From Clostridioides difficile CD160 (lineage in GTDB: Bacteria; Bacillota; Clostridia; Peptostreptococcales; Peptostreptococcaceae), in NCBI RefSeq assembly GCF_000449425.2, contig NZ_AVHW01000059.1, positions 1-63,844 of the forward strand: a stretch of 63,844 nt of DNA, written 5' to 3'. A program made the position numbers and the translations under genes. Below the pieces are notes generated by a model that was given only the letters and a program-made list of their open reading frames with translations, did no database searches and had not been told where the DNA came from. Shown here in pieces: positions 28,300-36,558 of this stretch. Numbering within the stretch: the stretch's first letter is position 1; each line of letters begins with the position of its first letter.

Positions 28300-30156
28300 A
28301 TGGATACCCATAATAAATATGTAAATTTTATAAAAAATATACCTGTGCCTTTTTTATATTGTAGAATCATAAAGGAACAAGAAAATATAGAATATCGAGT
28401 AGAATATATAAGTAAAGGTATGGGTAAAGAATTAAACCTAAAAGAAGGAATTTGTAATGAAAATATATTGGATTTATTACCTGTGTTTAAAAACAAAAAA
28501 TATTTCAATGAGTTATTCTCAGACGATGTAGACTGTATAAAAAGATATATACCAACATTTAAAAATTGGATAAACATAAAAAAACAAATAATAGGGGAAT
28601 CATACATAATTTTGTATTTTGGTAAAATTGTATTTGATTATAGACAAATAATCGATTCTTTTAATAAAAAGGAAAAAATAGCCTATATTAAAGATGAAGA
28701 AGGCATATATATAGATTGTAGTGAAAATTTAGTTCCAATATTAAATAATAATATTAAAACTACAAAAGATATATTTGGAAAGAATGATGTAGAAGTATGG
28801 GGAGAAAAAACTGGAAAATTATTTAGAAATGATTATATAGAAGGAGTATCCAGTAAAAAAAGATTTTTACAAAATTTATTTGAATACAAAGAAACGTTCT
28901 TTATGGTTGAAAAATATTTTTTATATGATGAAAATAAACTTTTAGGAACTATAGGAATAATAGGTAATATAATATATAGCGAAAATAGCAAGAAAAATTA
29001 TAACTCAAAAAACTTAATGAAAATGATTGAACATTCAATTCCAGAGAACATGTTTTATAAAGACGTGTATGGAAACTATATTGGATTTAATTCAGGCTTT
29101 TTAAATTTGGCTTGTATGAATAAAGAAGAATTATTAGGAAAGAATAGTTATAAAATATCAACAGAAGAATCTTTAGTAGAGAAGATACTCAAAAGTGATA
29201 AGGATGTAGTTGAAAATAAAAAAGTGGTTACATTTGAATCAAATGTAAGTATGGATAATGAAAACAAGTGTATTGAGATTACAAAAAGACCTTTTTTTGA
29301 TAGTTATGGAAGTGTCATTGGAATAATTGGAACAGCAAAAGATATAAGCAGAAGAAAAAAGCTAGAAGAAGAAATGGATAAATCTAGAATGGAGTTCTTT
29401 GCAAATTTATCTCATGAACTTAGAACCCCCATAAGTTTAATCTCATCTTCATTACAAGTGATAGAAAAAAAAGAAGCGGATTTAATAGAATCAAATGATA
29501 CTTTAAAAAGAAATCTAGGTATGATAAAACAGAATGGAAACAGAATATTAAGATTGGTAAATAATTTTATAGACTTTACAAAAATGCAGTCAGGATATTT
29601 AGATTTTAAACCAGAAGAATCAGATATAATTTCATTTATAGAGGATATATGTATGTCTGTAGCTGATTTTGCAAGTCAAAATAACATACAACTTACATTT
29701 GACACAGAAATAGAAGAATTTTCAATGTTATTTGATTCAGAAAAATTGGAAAGAATAATACTAAACTTACTATCTAATGGAATTAAGTACAATAAAGAAA
29801 ATGGAGAAATAAACATATTTCTATATGTGAAAGATGATGTGTTTAAAATGAAAATATCCGATAGTGGGATAGGTATACCAAAAGAAAAAATAGATAAAAT
29901 ATTTAATAGGTTTGAACAGATTGACAATGAACTTTCTTACAGAGTTAAAGGAAGTGGTATTGGTCTTTCATTAGTGAAATCTTTAGTTGAATTACATGAT
30001 GGCAGTATATGTTTAAAAAGTCAACTTGGAGTTGGAAGTGAATTTGTCGTTTCACTGCCAGTTAGAAGAGAAAATAATACTGAAAAATGCAATTATAAAA
30101 GAGAAGTTAGCGACGAGCTAAGTAAAAAATTAGAAATAGAATTTTCGGATTTATAA
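28300..30156 (+). CDS. ptpC: Orphan PAS sensor histidine kinase (PtpC/CD1579-like)
   Basis: The 618-residue kinase has no membrane segment. N-terminal sensor regions include a PAS domain at about 245-350 (MFYKDVYGNYIGFNSGF; IGIIGTAKDISRRKKLEEE). The HisKA box is FANLSHELRTPISLI (phospho-His 372), followed by an N box (LLSNGIKYNKENG), DSGIGIPKEKIDKIFNRFEQ and GSGIGLSLV. No response regulator is adjacent. From memory it matches C. difficile CD1579, an orphan kinase that phosphorylates Spo0A in vitro and was later named PtpC for effects on sporulation. Its place just before hom and cdeM fits. The symbol is from recall. Confidence 0.83.
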   Translation: MDTHNKYVNFIKNIPVPFLYCRIIKEQENIEYRVEYISKGMGKELNLKEGICNENILDLLPVFKNKKYFNELFSDDVDCIKRYIPTFKNWINIKKQIIGESYIILYFGKIVFDYRQIIDSFNKKEKIAYIKDEEGIYIDCSENLVPILNNNIKTTKDIFGKNDVEVWGEKTGKLFRNDYIEGVSSKKRFLQNLFEYKETFFMVEKYFLYDENKLLGTIGIIGNIIYSENSKKNYNSKNLMKMIEHSIPENMFYKDVYGNYIGFNSGFLNLACMNKEELLGKNSYKISTEESLVEKILKSDKDVVENKKVVTFESNVSMDNENKCIEITKRPFFDSYGSVIGIIGTAKDISRRKKLEEEMDKSRMEFFANLSHELRTPISLISSSLQVIEKKEADLIESNDTLKRNLGMIKQNGNRILRLVNNFIDFTKMQSGYLDFKPEESDIISFIEDICMSVADFASQNNIQLTFDTEIEEFSMLFDSEKLERIILNLLSNGIKYNKENGEINIFLYVKDDVFKMKISDSGIGIPKEKIDKIFNRFEQIDNELSYRVKGSGIGLSLVKSLVELHDGSICLKSQLGVGSEFVVSLPVRRENNTEKCNYKREVSDELSKKLEIEFSDL

Positions 30157-30189
30157 TTTAAGGGTAAAAAATAAAATTTTAAAAAACTA

Positions 30190-30218
30190 TTGACAATTGA
30201 TTTAGAAGGGTTTAAAAT
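30190..30218 (+). promoter_or_regulatory. SigA promoter of the hom leader
   Basis: TTGACA at 30190-30195, a 17-base spacer and TAAAAT at 30213-30218. It lies just upstream of the first T-box. Confidence 0.75.
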
Positions 30219-30239
30219 AAGTTACAACATAATAAATAA

Positions 30240-30503
30240 AAAAGCGATGAATAGGAAGAGTAAATCTAATTCGATTGCCAGAGAGAAGAGTCCATCGGCT
30301 GAAAGACTTTTTAAATTAGAGAGATTGAAAACTACCTAGGAGCTACTTTCCGAAGTTATCTATATTAATAGATTTTAGTAAGAATAGTCGTTAACTGCGT
30401 TAAAGTATAAAGAGAGTTTTCATAATAAATGAAAACTAAATTAGGTGGAACCGCGGGAATAATACTCTCGTCCTTATGTTATAAGGATGAGAGTTTTTTG
30501 TTA
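30240..30503 (+). promoter_or_regulatory. T-box riboswitch 1 of a tandem pair, threonine type
   Basis: It starts with AAAGCGATGAATAGGAAGAG and has the specifier ACT (Thr) at 30331-30333, exactly 8 bases before GGAGCT as in the Ile box of this window. The T-box core is AGGTGGAACCGCGGG near 30443-30457. The terminator ACTCTCGTCCTTATG/ATAAGGATGAGAGT with T6 ends near 30500. Uncharged tRNA-Thr should allow read-through into the second T-box. Confidence 0.88.
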
Positions 30504-30545
30504 TTTAAAAATATAAATAGTAATTATAATAATTATAAAAAATAA

Positions 30546-30802
30546 AAAAGCGATGAATAGGAAGAGTAGATTTAGTTCGACTATCAGAGAGGAAAGTTCA
30601 AAGGCTGAAAGACTTTCTAAGTTTGAAAAATTGAAAACTACCTAGGAGCTGTGGTCTGAAGTTACCTTAAAAGGTCTTAGTAAGATTAACCGTTAACTGC
30701 GTTAAAGTGTAAAGTGGATTTTATCAATAAATGATGAAATCAAATTGGGTGGAACCGCGAGTATAGACTCGTCCCTTTATCTAGGGATGAGTCTATTTTT
30801 AT
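30546..30802 (+). promoter_or_regulatory. T-box riboswitch 2 of a tandem pair, threonine type
   Basis: This second complete T-box repeats the first (AAAGCGATGAATAGGAAGAG again). The specifier is ACT at 30637-30639, the core is GGGTGGAACCGCGAG near 30746-30760, and the terminator is TAGACTCGTCCCT/AGGGATGAGTCTA with a T run to about 30800. It lies directly before hom. Two terminators in series should give tight, steep control by Thr-tRNA charging. Confidence 0.88.
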
Positions 30803-30864
30803 TGCAATAAAAGATTGAAAATAAAAAAAAATCGGAAAATTATAAATTTTAGGAGGATAATAAA

Positions 30865-32082
30865 ATGGAGAATAAAGTAAAAATTGGAGTACTAGGATAT
30901 GGAACTGTAGGAAGTGGACTTATAGATATAATAGATAATAATAAAGAAAAAAGAAATATAGAAATAGTTGGAATTTTAGTTAACAATCTAGAAAAACATA
31001 AAGGGAAAAAATATTCTAATATAATAACTAATAATATAGATGATATATTTGAAAAAGATATAGATATTCTTGTAGAAGTTATGGGTGGTTTAGAGCCAAC
31101 ATTATCTTATATTAAAAAGGCTTTAAATAATAAAATTCATGTTGTTACAGCAAATAAAGACTTGTTAGCTGAATGTGGAGATGAACTTGCAAAGTTAGCA
31201 AGTGAAAATAAGGTAAGTATTAAATTTGAAGCTTCAGTTGCTGGGGGTATACCAGTATTAAAGCCAATAATAGAATCATTAGAAGGAAATAATATAGATA
31301 GTATAAATGCTATTTTAAACGGAACTACTAACTTCATATTGTCTAAAATGTATGATGAGAATTTATCTTATGATATGGCATTAAAACAGGCTCAAGAATT
31401 AGGCTTTGCTGAAGCAAATCCAGAGTCAGATGTATTAGGATATGATGCTGCTAGAAAACTATCAATATTATCAACTTTAGCTTATGATAATAGAGTATAT
31501 TGGAAAGATGTATATTTAGAGGGAATTACAGATATAGATGAAAAGGATATTGAATATGCAAAAAAATTAAATTGTAAGATAAAGTTAATTGGTCAAAGTA
31601 AGTATGAAAATCATAAAGTAAGTGCTTTTGTTAGACCTGTCCTAGTAGAAAAAGACAACATACTTGCTAGAATAGACAATGAGTTCAATGCTGTTATAGT
31701 AAATGGTGATTCAGTAGGAGAAGTTTCTTTTGTAGGTAAGGGAGCTGGAAGCCTAGCAACAGGAAGTGCAGTTTATTCAGATGTTATTGATATAATAGAT
31801 AATAGAGTTTCAAGTATAGATTCTTTTACTAAAGATAAAATACAGGTTAATAAGATAGTTAGAGAAAAGTGTGGAGCACTTCTTAGATTTAAAAAATGTA
31901 ATAAAGATGAAATATTGAATATAGTTGAGAATTGCTTAGTAAATTATGATGTTTTAAATGATGATGATGAGCTTGCTATTATGGTTTATGCTGATTCTGA
32001 GTATGAAATAAATAACAGCTTATGTCTAATAAAAGACAAGGGATATTGCGAAAAAATGAATAAAATGTTGAAAATAAGTTAA
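30865..32082 (+). CDS. hom: Homoserine dehydrogenase
   Basis: The 405-residue protein has the NAD(P) fold VKIGVLGYGTVGSGLIDII (from residue 4), HVVTANKDLLAECG (about 92), FEASVAGGIPVLKPI (about 121) and LNGTTNFILSKM (about 150). Substrate and catalytic residues follow in AQELGFAEANPESDVLGYDAARKLSIL (about 175), and a shortened ACT-like tail ends the protein. It reduces aspartate semialdehyde to homoserine, the branch to threonine and methionine. Two Thr-specific T-boxes control it. No thrB or thrC follows here, so the pathway genes are scattered. The SD is TAGGAGG. Confidence 0.93.
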   Translation: MENKVKIGVLGYGTVGSGLIDIIDNNKEKRNIEIVGILVNNLEKHKGKKYSNIITNNIDDIFEKDIDILVEVMGGLEPTLSYIKKALNNKIHVVTANKDLLAECGDELAKLASENKVSIKFEASVAGGIPVLKPIIESLEGNNIDSINAILNGTTNFILSKMYDENLSYDMALKQAQELGFAEANPESDVLGYDAARKLSILSTLAYDNRVYWKDVYLEGITDIDEKDIEYAKKLNCKIKLIGQSKYENHKVSAFVRPVLVEKDNILARIDNEFNAVIVNGDSVGEVSFVGKGAGSLATGSAVYSDVIDIIDNRVSSIDSFTKDKIQVNKIVREKCGALLRFKKCNKDEILNIVENCLVNYDVLNDDDELAIMVYADSEYEINNSLCLIKDKGYCEKMNKMLKIS

Positions 32083-32197
32083 AAAAGGAAAAATATAAGT
32101 TTATATGTAACATATTTTGATGATTTTAATACTATATAGTATGAGATAAAACAAAACATCTCATAAAAAATTAAAATTAAAAGGAGAGATATGTTAT

Positions 32198-32695
32198 ATG
32201 GAAAATAAAAAATATGCAAATGGTGGTTATACAGAAGATTGGTATGAAAGAGGAGAAGCTACAGCTAAATGGTTCCAAAATGATGGAGAAGAATATGAAA
32301 GAGAAGCATACGATGAAGATAGAGAAAGAAGAGGTTCAAACTGTGAATGTTCAAATCAAGAAGGAAATAGACCTAGAAACTGTGAAAGATTTAGAAGAGA
32401 AGCTGAAGTAAGAGAAAGAGAAGCTAGAGAGGCATTCTGTGAATCTGCAGAAAGAAAAAAAGAAGCATTAGCATACGAATGTGAAGCTAGAAAATTATGG
32501 AAAGAAGCAGAAAAATACTGGGATGAATATTCAGAGTTCAATTATAGAGGAATAGAATATTTAGCAGAAGCTGCTAGATTATTTGATAAAGGTATGGAAT
32601 GTGAAGCTAGAAGAAATGGAAATAATGGTGGAAATAATAATAACCATTGTTGCCATAAATGCCATAAACCTAATTGTAACTGCTGTAGAAAATAA
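32198..32695 (+). CDS. cdeM: Cysteine-rich exosporium protein CdeM
   Basis: The 165-residue protein is rich in Glu, Arg, Lys and Cys. The middle is a charged helix with repeated Arg-Glu-Ala steps (REAEVREREAREAFCESAER), and the tail is NNGGNNNNHCCHKCHK and PNCNCCRK. There is no signal peptide. The composition and the position after hom fit C. difficile CdeM (CD1581), a morphogenetic protein of the spore exosporium that likely cross-links through disulfides or bound metal. It is expected to be made in the mother cell under SigK, but I could not assign a SigK promoter with confidence. The SD AAGGAGAG lies 11 bases from the ATG. Confidence 0.85.
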   Translation: MENKKYANGGYTEDWYERGEATAKWFQNDGEEYEREAYDEDRERRGSNCECSNQEGNRPRNCERFRREAEVREREAREAFCESAERKKEALAYECEARKLWKEAEKYWDEYSEFNYRGIEYLAEAARLFDKGMECEARRNGNNGGNNNNHCCHKCHKPNCNCCRK

Positions 32696-32810
32696 AAGAA
32701 TTTCATTGACAAATCAATAGTTAAAATATATCATATTATGTATAATAAAGAGAAAATTCAGAAAAAAATTAATGATTAGAAGAATTATAAGTATAGTTAT
32801 TAGACAAATA

Positions 32811-32886
32811 GTGCTCAGTTAGTGAGGTGAGTACAATATGATTAGACTCCTATCCTCTAGCTTTTAATAGAGGGTGGGAGTTTTTA
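32811..32886 (+). promoter_or_regulatory. Attenuator-like leader before the HisD-family gene
   Basis: Hairpin GTGCTCA/TGAGTAC (32811-32834) holds a GTGAGG loop. Then comes a 13-bp terminator stem (ACTCCTATCCTCT at 32846-32858 with AGAGGGTGGGAGT at 32869-32881) and five Ts. The terminator's left arm lies inside a tiny reading frame that has its own SD, the layout of transcription attenuation. It contains no T-box core and I match it to no known riboswitch class. It could also simply terminate the cdeM transcript. Confidence 0.5.
32838..32867 (+). CDS. Possible 9-residue leader peptide
   Basis: The reading frame MIRLLSSSF starts at the ATG at 32838, 7 bases after GAGGTGA, and stops with TAA at 32865-32867. 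It contains two Leu and three Ser codons in a row and overlaps the left arm and loop of the terminator stem. Ribosome position on it could decide whether the stem forms. It has no His codon, so it is not a classical his leader. Coding status is inferred. Confidence 0.35.
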   Translation: MIRLLSSSF

Positions 32887-32938
32887 TTTATTGATGTATT
32901 TTAAATGATAATAATATTGTAAAATTAGGAGGTAAAAA

Positions 32939-34204
32939 ATGAAAAGCATTAAAACATCAAGCACAAAAGAAAAGGTAGATGAAAAGGTTTTAAGAGAGCA
33001 AGTAAGTTCTATAATAGAAGATATAAGAAGAGATAAAGATGTTGCACTTAAAAGATACAATGAGAAGTTTGACAGAAATACAAGAGATGAATTTAGAATT
33101 ACTAAAGAAGAGATAAAAGAAGCTTATAAACATGTAGATAATGAATTTATAAATAATTTAAAGATTGCTGCTGAAAATATAAGAGAATTTGCTAAAGCTC
33201 AAAAATTAAGTTTTGAAAATTCTTTTGAAAAAGAAATTTATCCAGGAGTAATCTTGGGTCAAACCAATATTCCAATAGAGTCATGCCTTGCATATGTTCC
33301 AGGTGGACAATATCCATTATTTTCAACAGCACTTATGCTTATAATACCTGCAAAAGTTGCGGGTGTAAAAAGAATAGTAGCATGTTCACCAACTATGAAA
33401 AATACTGAAGATATAAATCCTAAAACATTGGTAGCTATGGATATAGCAGGAGCTGACGAAATATATGCAACTGGAGGAGTTCAAGCTATAGCAGCGTTTA
33501 CATATGGTACAGAAAAGATTAATCCAGTTGACATAATTGTGGGACCAGGGAATAAATTTGTAACTGAAGCTAAAAGACAATGTTATGGCCAAGTAGGGAT
33601 TGATTTTGTGGCTGGCCCAAGTGAAGTTCTTATAATAGCTGATGAAACTTCAAATCCAGTTTATATTGCAGCTGATTTATTAGCACAATGTGAGCATGAT
33701 TTAAATGCAAGGGGGATATTATTAACAAATAGTTTAGAAATAGCGCAAGAAGTTGAAAAAAATATAAAAATTATGTTAAAAGATTTGCCAACAAAGGATA
33801 TAGCATATAATTCATGGGAAAATAATGGAGAGATAATACTGGTTGATGATATGGAAGAAGCCATTAAAATAAGTAATTTTTATGCTCCAGAACATTTAGA
33901 AGTTGCAGTAAAGGAATATAATGAAATTTGTGATAAATTAACTAACTATGGTTCGCTATTTATTGGAAATCTTTCTGCTGAAGTATTTGGTGATTATGTT
34001 TCAGGTACAAATCATACATTGCCAACACTTAAAGCATCAAGATATACTGGTGGCGTTTGGGTTGGTACATTTATAAAAACTTGTACAAAGCAGATATTAA
34101 ATGAAAAAGCTATAGAATCATTGGCACCTATTGCTGAAAAACTAGCAAAAGAAGAAGGATTATATGCACATGCAAAGGCAGCTGAAGTTAGATTTAAAAA
34201 ATAG
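32939..34204 (+). CDS. hisD: HisD-family dehydrogenase (annotatable as histidinol dehydrogenase, possibly a paralogue)
   Basis: The 421-residue protein has the HisD fold and zinc ligands: Gln/His in LLAQCEHD (about 243), Asp in FGDYVSGTNHTLP (about 350), His in EGLYAHAKAAE, and the catalytic APEHLE (about 317). Two stretches look unlike biosynthetic HisD: YVPGGQYPLFSTALMLIIPA (usual form VPGG-AYPS/SVLM) and RYTGGVWVGTFIKTCT (usual form L-V-DF-K). These recall dihydroxypropanesulfonate-type HisD paralogues. The gene is alone, away from other his genes, behind an attenuator-like leader. The symbol names the family only; the substrate is open. Confidence 0.7.
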   Translation: MKSIKTSSTKEKVDEKVLREQVSSIIEDIRRDKDVALKRYNEKFDRNTRDEFRITKEEIKEAYKHVDNEFINNLKIAAENIREFAKAQKLSFENSFEKEIYPGVILGQTNIPIESCLAYVPGGQYPLFSTALMLIIPAKVAGVKRIVACSPTMKNTEDINPKTLVAMDIAGADEIYATGGVQAIAAFTYGTEKINPVDIIVGPGNKFVTEAKRQCYGQVGIDFVAGPSEVLIIADETSNPVYIAADLLAQCEHDLNARGILLTNSLEIAQEVEKNIKIMLKDLPTKDIAYNSWENNGEIILVDDMEEAIKISNFYAPEHLEVAVKEYNEICDKLTNYGSLFIGNLSAEVFGDYVSGTNHTLPTLKASRYTGGVWVGTFIKTCTKQILNEKAIESLAPIAEKLAKEEGLYAHAKAAEVRFKK

Positions 34205-34380
34205 ATTTAGAAACAATCTATTTTAAATTTATTTCTTTTATATAAACAACTATATAAACAACTTTAAAATATTTTATAACATATGAAAATATATCAAGTT
34301 TAAAGGTTAGAAGAGTTTCAATAGTAGCTTTACACCCATTATAGATTTTATAAAAATATAATATATGTATGAAGTTATAC

Positions 34381-34429
34381 TAGAAAAGTCGTTTTATGAT
34401 AATTTTAATTTATCTTGAAACGACTTTCT
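34381..34429 (+). terminator. Terminator in the hisD-ROK gap
   Basis: AGAAAAGTCGTTT pairs with AAACGACTTTCTT around an AT-rich loop. It separates the HisD-family gene from the sugar operon. Confidence 0.6.
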
Positions 34430-34442
34430 TATTGAAAATTTG

Positions 34443-34472
34443 TTGACAAATTTAACTTACACATATTATACT
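34443..34472 (+). promoter_or_regulatory. SigA promoter of the sugar operon
   Basis: TTGACA at 34443-34448, an 18-base spacer and TATACT at 34467-34472. The first gene starts 40 bases downstream. Confidence 0.65.
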
Positions 34473-34511
34473 AAACTTAATAAATAAAGTTTATAAAGTA
34501 AGGTGTTGTTT

Positions 34512-35606
34512 ATGAAAAATATAGTTGGAAAACCACAGACGATAAAAAAAGTCAATGAAGACTTAATAAAAAATATTATAAAAAATGAAGGACCTATAAC
34601 AAAACCAGAAATTTCGAGTATTACTGAGTTGAGTTTAGCTACAGTTAATAAAATTGTAGAACAGTTAGCTTTGAAGAAGGAAGTTAAAGTAAGTGGATTA
34701 AGTGAGTCTACTGGAGGGAGAAGAGCTCAATTATTTGAAATAAATGCAAACTTAGAACACATAATAGCTTTATATTATTATAGAAATAGCTGTATAGGGG
34801 TAGTTGCAAATTTATTAGGTGATATAACTTATAAAGAAGAATTCAATATAAGAATGGATACATATGAAAACGTTAACAAAGATACTTTTTTTGTTATAGA
34901 TACTCTAATTCAAAATGTAAGAGGAAATAATATAAGGGCTATTGGGATTGGTGTTCCAGGAGTTGTAAAAAATGGTGTAGTTAAAAATATACCAACTATA
35001 AAAAGCTGGGAAGGAATAAATTTAGAAGATTTAATAAAGAGTAAATACAATACTAAAGTATTTATAGAAAATGATACAAATATTACTACTATAGGAATTT
35101 ATCAAAAACAGTATAAAGATGAATATAAAAATATGGCACTTATGTATTTAGAAGATGGTATTGGTTCTGGTATAGTTATAAACGGTGAATTATATCTAGG
35201 TAATACAAATTTTGCTGGAGAATTAGGTTATTTAAATATAGAATTTGGCAAGTATAATAGCAGTAATTTAACTATTGAAGATTATATTTTAAGCTTAAGA
35301 AAAAGATACTTAGAGAGCAAAGATAATAAATTTAAAAAAGAAATTTTATCTATAATATCAAATTTTGTAAGGACCCTTGTTTGTGTTTTAAATCCAGAAG
35401 CTATGATTATACAGTGCAATATATTAACTAAAGCTGACATGGAATCTATAAAAAAAGATGTAAGTAAGAGTGTTGGAGAAGAAAATTTCCCTAGGCTAAT
35501 AAAAGTGGAATCGTTGAAAGAAGGAAGTATAGATGGAGTAATTAGTATGTGTTTAAAAGAAACTGACTATCAATATTCCTTATCTAATAAAAAAGGAGGA
35601 TATTAA
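34512..35606 (+). CDS. ROK-family transcriptional regulator
   Basis: The chosen start is the ATG at 34512 (364 residues), 8 bases after AAGGTG; an upstream GTG at 34503 overlaps the SD. The N-terminus is a winged helix (GPITKPEISSITELSLATVNKIVEQL, about 27-52). The ROK domain follows (IRAIGIGVPGVV, VFIENDTNITTIG, YLEDGIGSGIVINGELYLGNTNFAGELGYL). The Cys zinc motif of ROK kinases is not visible, as in some NagC/Xyl-type repressors. It heads the operon with BadF-type kinase and ABC importer, so it probably senses that sugar. Confidence 0.85.
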   Translation: MKNIVGKPQTIKKVNEDLIKNIIKNEGPITKPEISSITELSLATVNKIVEQLALKKEVKVSGLSESTGGRRAQLFEINANLEHIIALYYYRNSCIGVVANLLGDITYKEEFNIRMDTYENVNKDTFFVIDTLIQNVRGNNIRAIGIGVPGVVKNGVVKNIPTIKSWEGINLEDLIKSKYNTKVFIENDTNITTIGIYQKQYKDEYKNMALMYLEDGIGSGIVINGELYLGNTNFAGELGYLNIEFGKYNSSNLTIEDYILSLRKRYLESKDNKFKKEILSIISNFVRTLVCVLNPEAMIIQCNILTKADMESIKKDVSKSVGEENFPRLIKVESLKEGSIDGVISMCLKETDYQYSLSNKKGGY

Positions 35607-35607
35607 T

Positions 35608-36558
35608 GTGAAATATTTGATTTCAATAGATGGAGGAGGAACAAAAACAAAATTTTGTGTAAGTGATTTAGATGGGAACATATTAAAGGAACATACTACA
35701 GGTTCAACTAATTATAAGTCAGTTGGAATTCAAAAAACATATGAAAATATTAATGATGGATTTGATAAAATATTAAAAGATTTACATATTGATTATGCTG
35801 ATATTGAGTACACTGTATTTGGTATATCTGGATGTGATTCTCCTAATGATTATAATATTATAATGGATGAAATATTAAAAATAGGGCTAGATAAAGAAAA
35901 AATATATCTAGTAAATGATGCAGTTTTAGCTTTTTATGCACAAACTAATGCTCCTGGTCTGGTAATTGTAGCTGGGACAGGTTCAATAATACTGGGAATT
36001 AGAGAAGATGGAGAAATATATAGAGTTGGTGGATGGGGATATAATTTTAGTGATTTGGGCTCTGGATATGATATAGGGAGAAAACTACTAAAGAAAGTTT
36101 TACTTTATTGTGATGGGTGTCATGAATATAGTGATTTGTTTAATTGCGTTTTAGATTTCTTTAGAACAGATAGCTTTGAACAACTTACATATGCAATTAC
36201 TGAGATAAACAACAATGTTGAAATAGCAAATTTAGCTTCATTAGTGATTGACTGTGCTGAACAAGGTGATAAATTAGCTATTAAAATATTGGAAGAGTCA
36301 TCAGATGAATTGTCTAAATTAGCTCAAGTAATATTAAATAAAATATCTAATTCAATGAAAAATAATAAAAGTGAGATAAATATAGTTTTATCTGGTGGTA
36401 CATTAAACAGAACTGTATATGCTCAAATGTTAATGAATAATTTAAAAAGAGAAAATACAGATAAAAAATTGAAATTTATACTCCAAGAAAATCAGCCAGT
36501 ATATGGAGGGATAAGGCTTGCTATGGCATTAGCTAATAGGAGGGTCAAACATGGATAG
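35608..36558 (+). CDS. BadF/BadG-type ATPase, likely an N-acetylhexosamine kinase
   Basis: The 316-residue protein has the ASKHA fold: phosphate-1 DGGGTKTKF (about 6-14), VFGISGCD, NDAVLAFYAQT (about 109), phosphate-2 VIVAGTGSIILG (about 124) and a C-terminal LSGGTLNRTVY (about 268). It matches GlcNAc kinase-like BadF proteins. In this operon it should phosphorylate the sugar brought in by the RbsABC-like system or released by the next protein. The start is GTG at 35608 behind AAAGGAGGATATTA. It overlaps the next gene by 8 bases. Confidence 0.82.
   Translation: MKYLISIDGGGTKTKFCVSDLDGNILKEHTTGSTNYKSVGIQKTYENINDGFDKILKDLHIDYADIEYTVFGISGCDSPNDYNIIMDEILKIGLDKEKIYLVNDAVLAFYAQTNAPGLVIVAGTGSIILGIREDGEIYRVGGWGYNFSDLGSGYDIGRKLLKKVLLYCDGCHEYSDLFNCVLDFFRTDSFEQLTYAITEINNNVEIANLASLVIDCAEQGDKLAIKILEESSDELSKLAQVILNKISNSMKNNKSEINIVLSGGTLNRTVYAQMLMNNLKRENTDKKLKFILQENQPVYGGIRLAMALANRRVKHG

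Noticed and set aside
32090..32197. SigK promoter for cdeM
   Set aside because: A CATATTTT sequence at 32111 fits a -10 box, but no matching -35 AC box is at the right distance, so I do not annotate it.
32700..32938. M-box, T-box or other known riboswitch before the HisD-family gene
   Set aside because: No T-box core (GGTGGNACCGCG) and no recognisable M-box or other conserved core is present; only hairpin, mini-frame and terminator can be supported.
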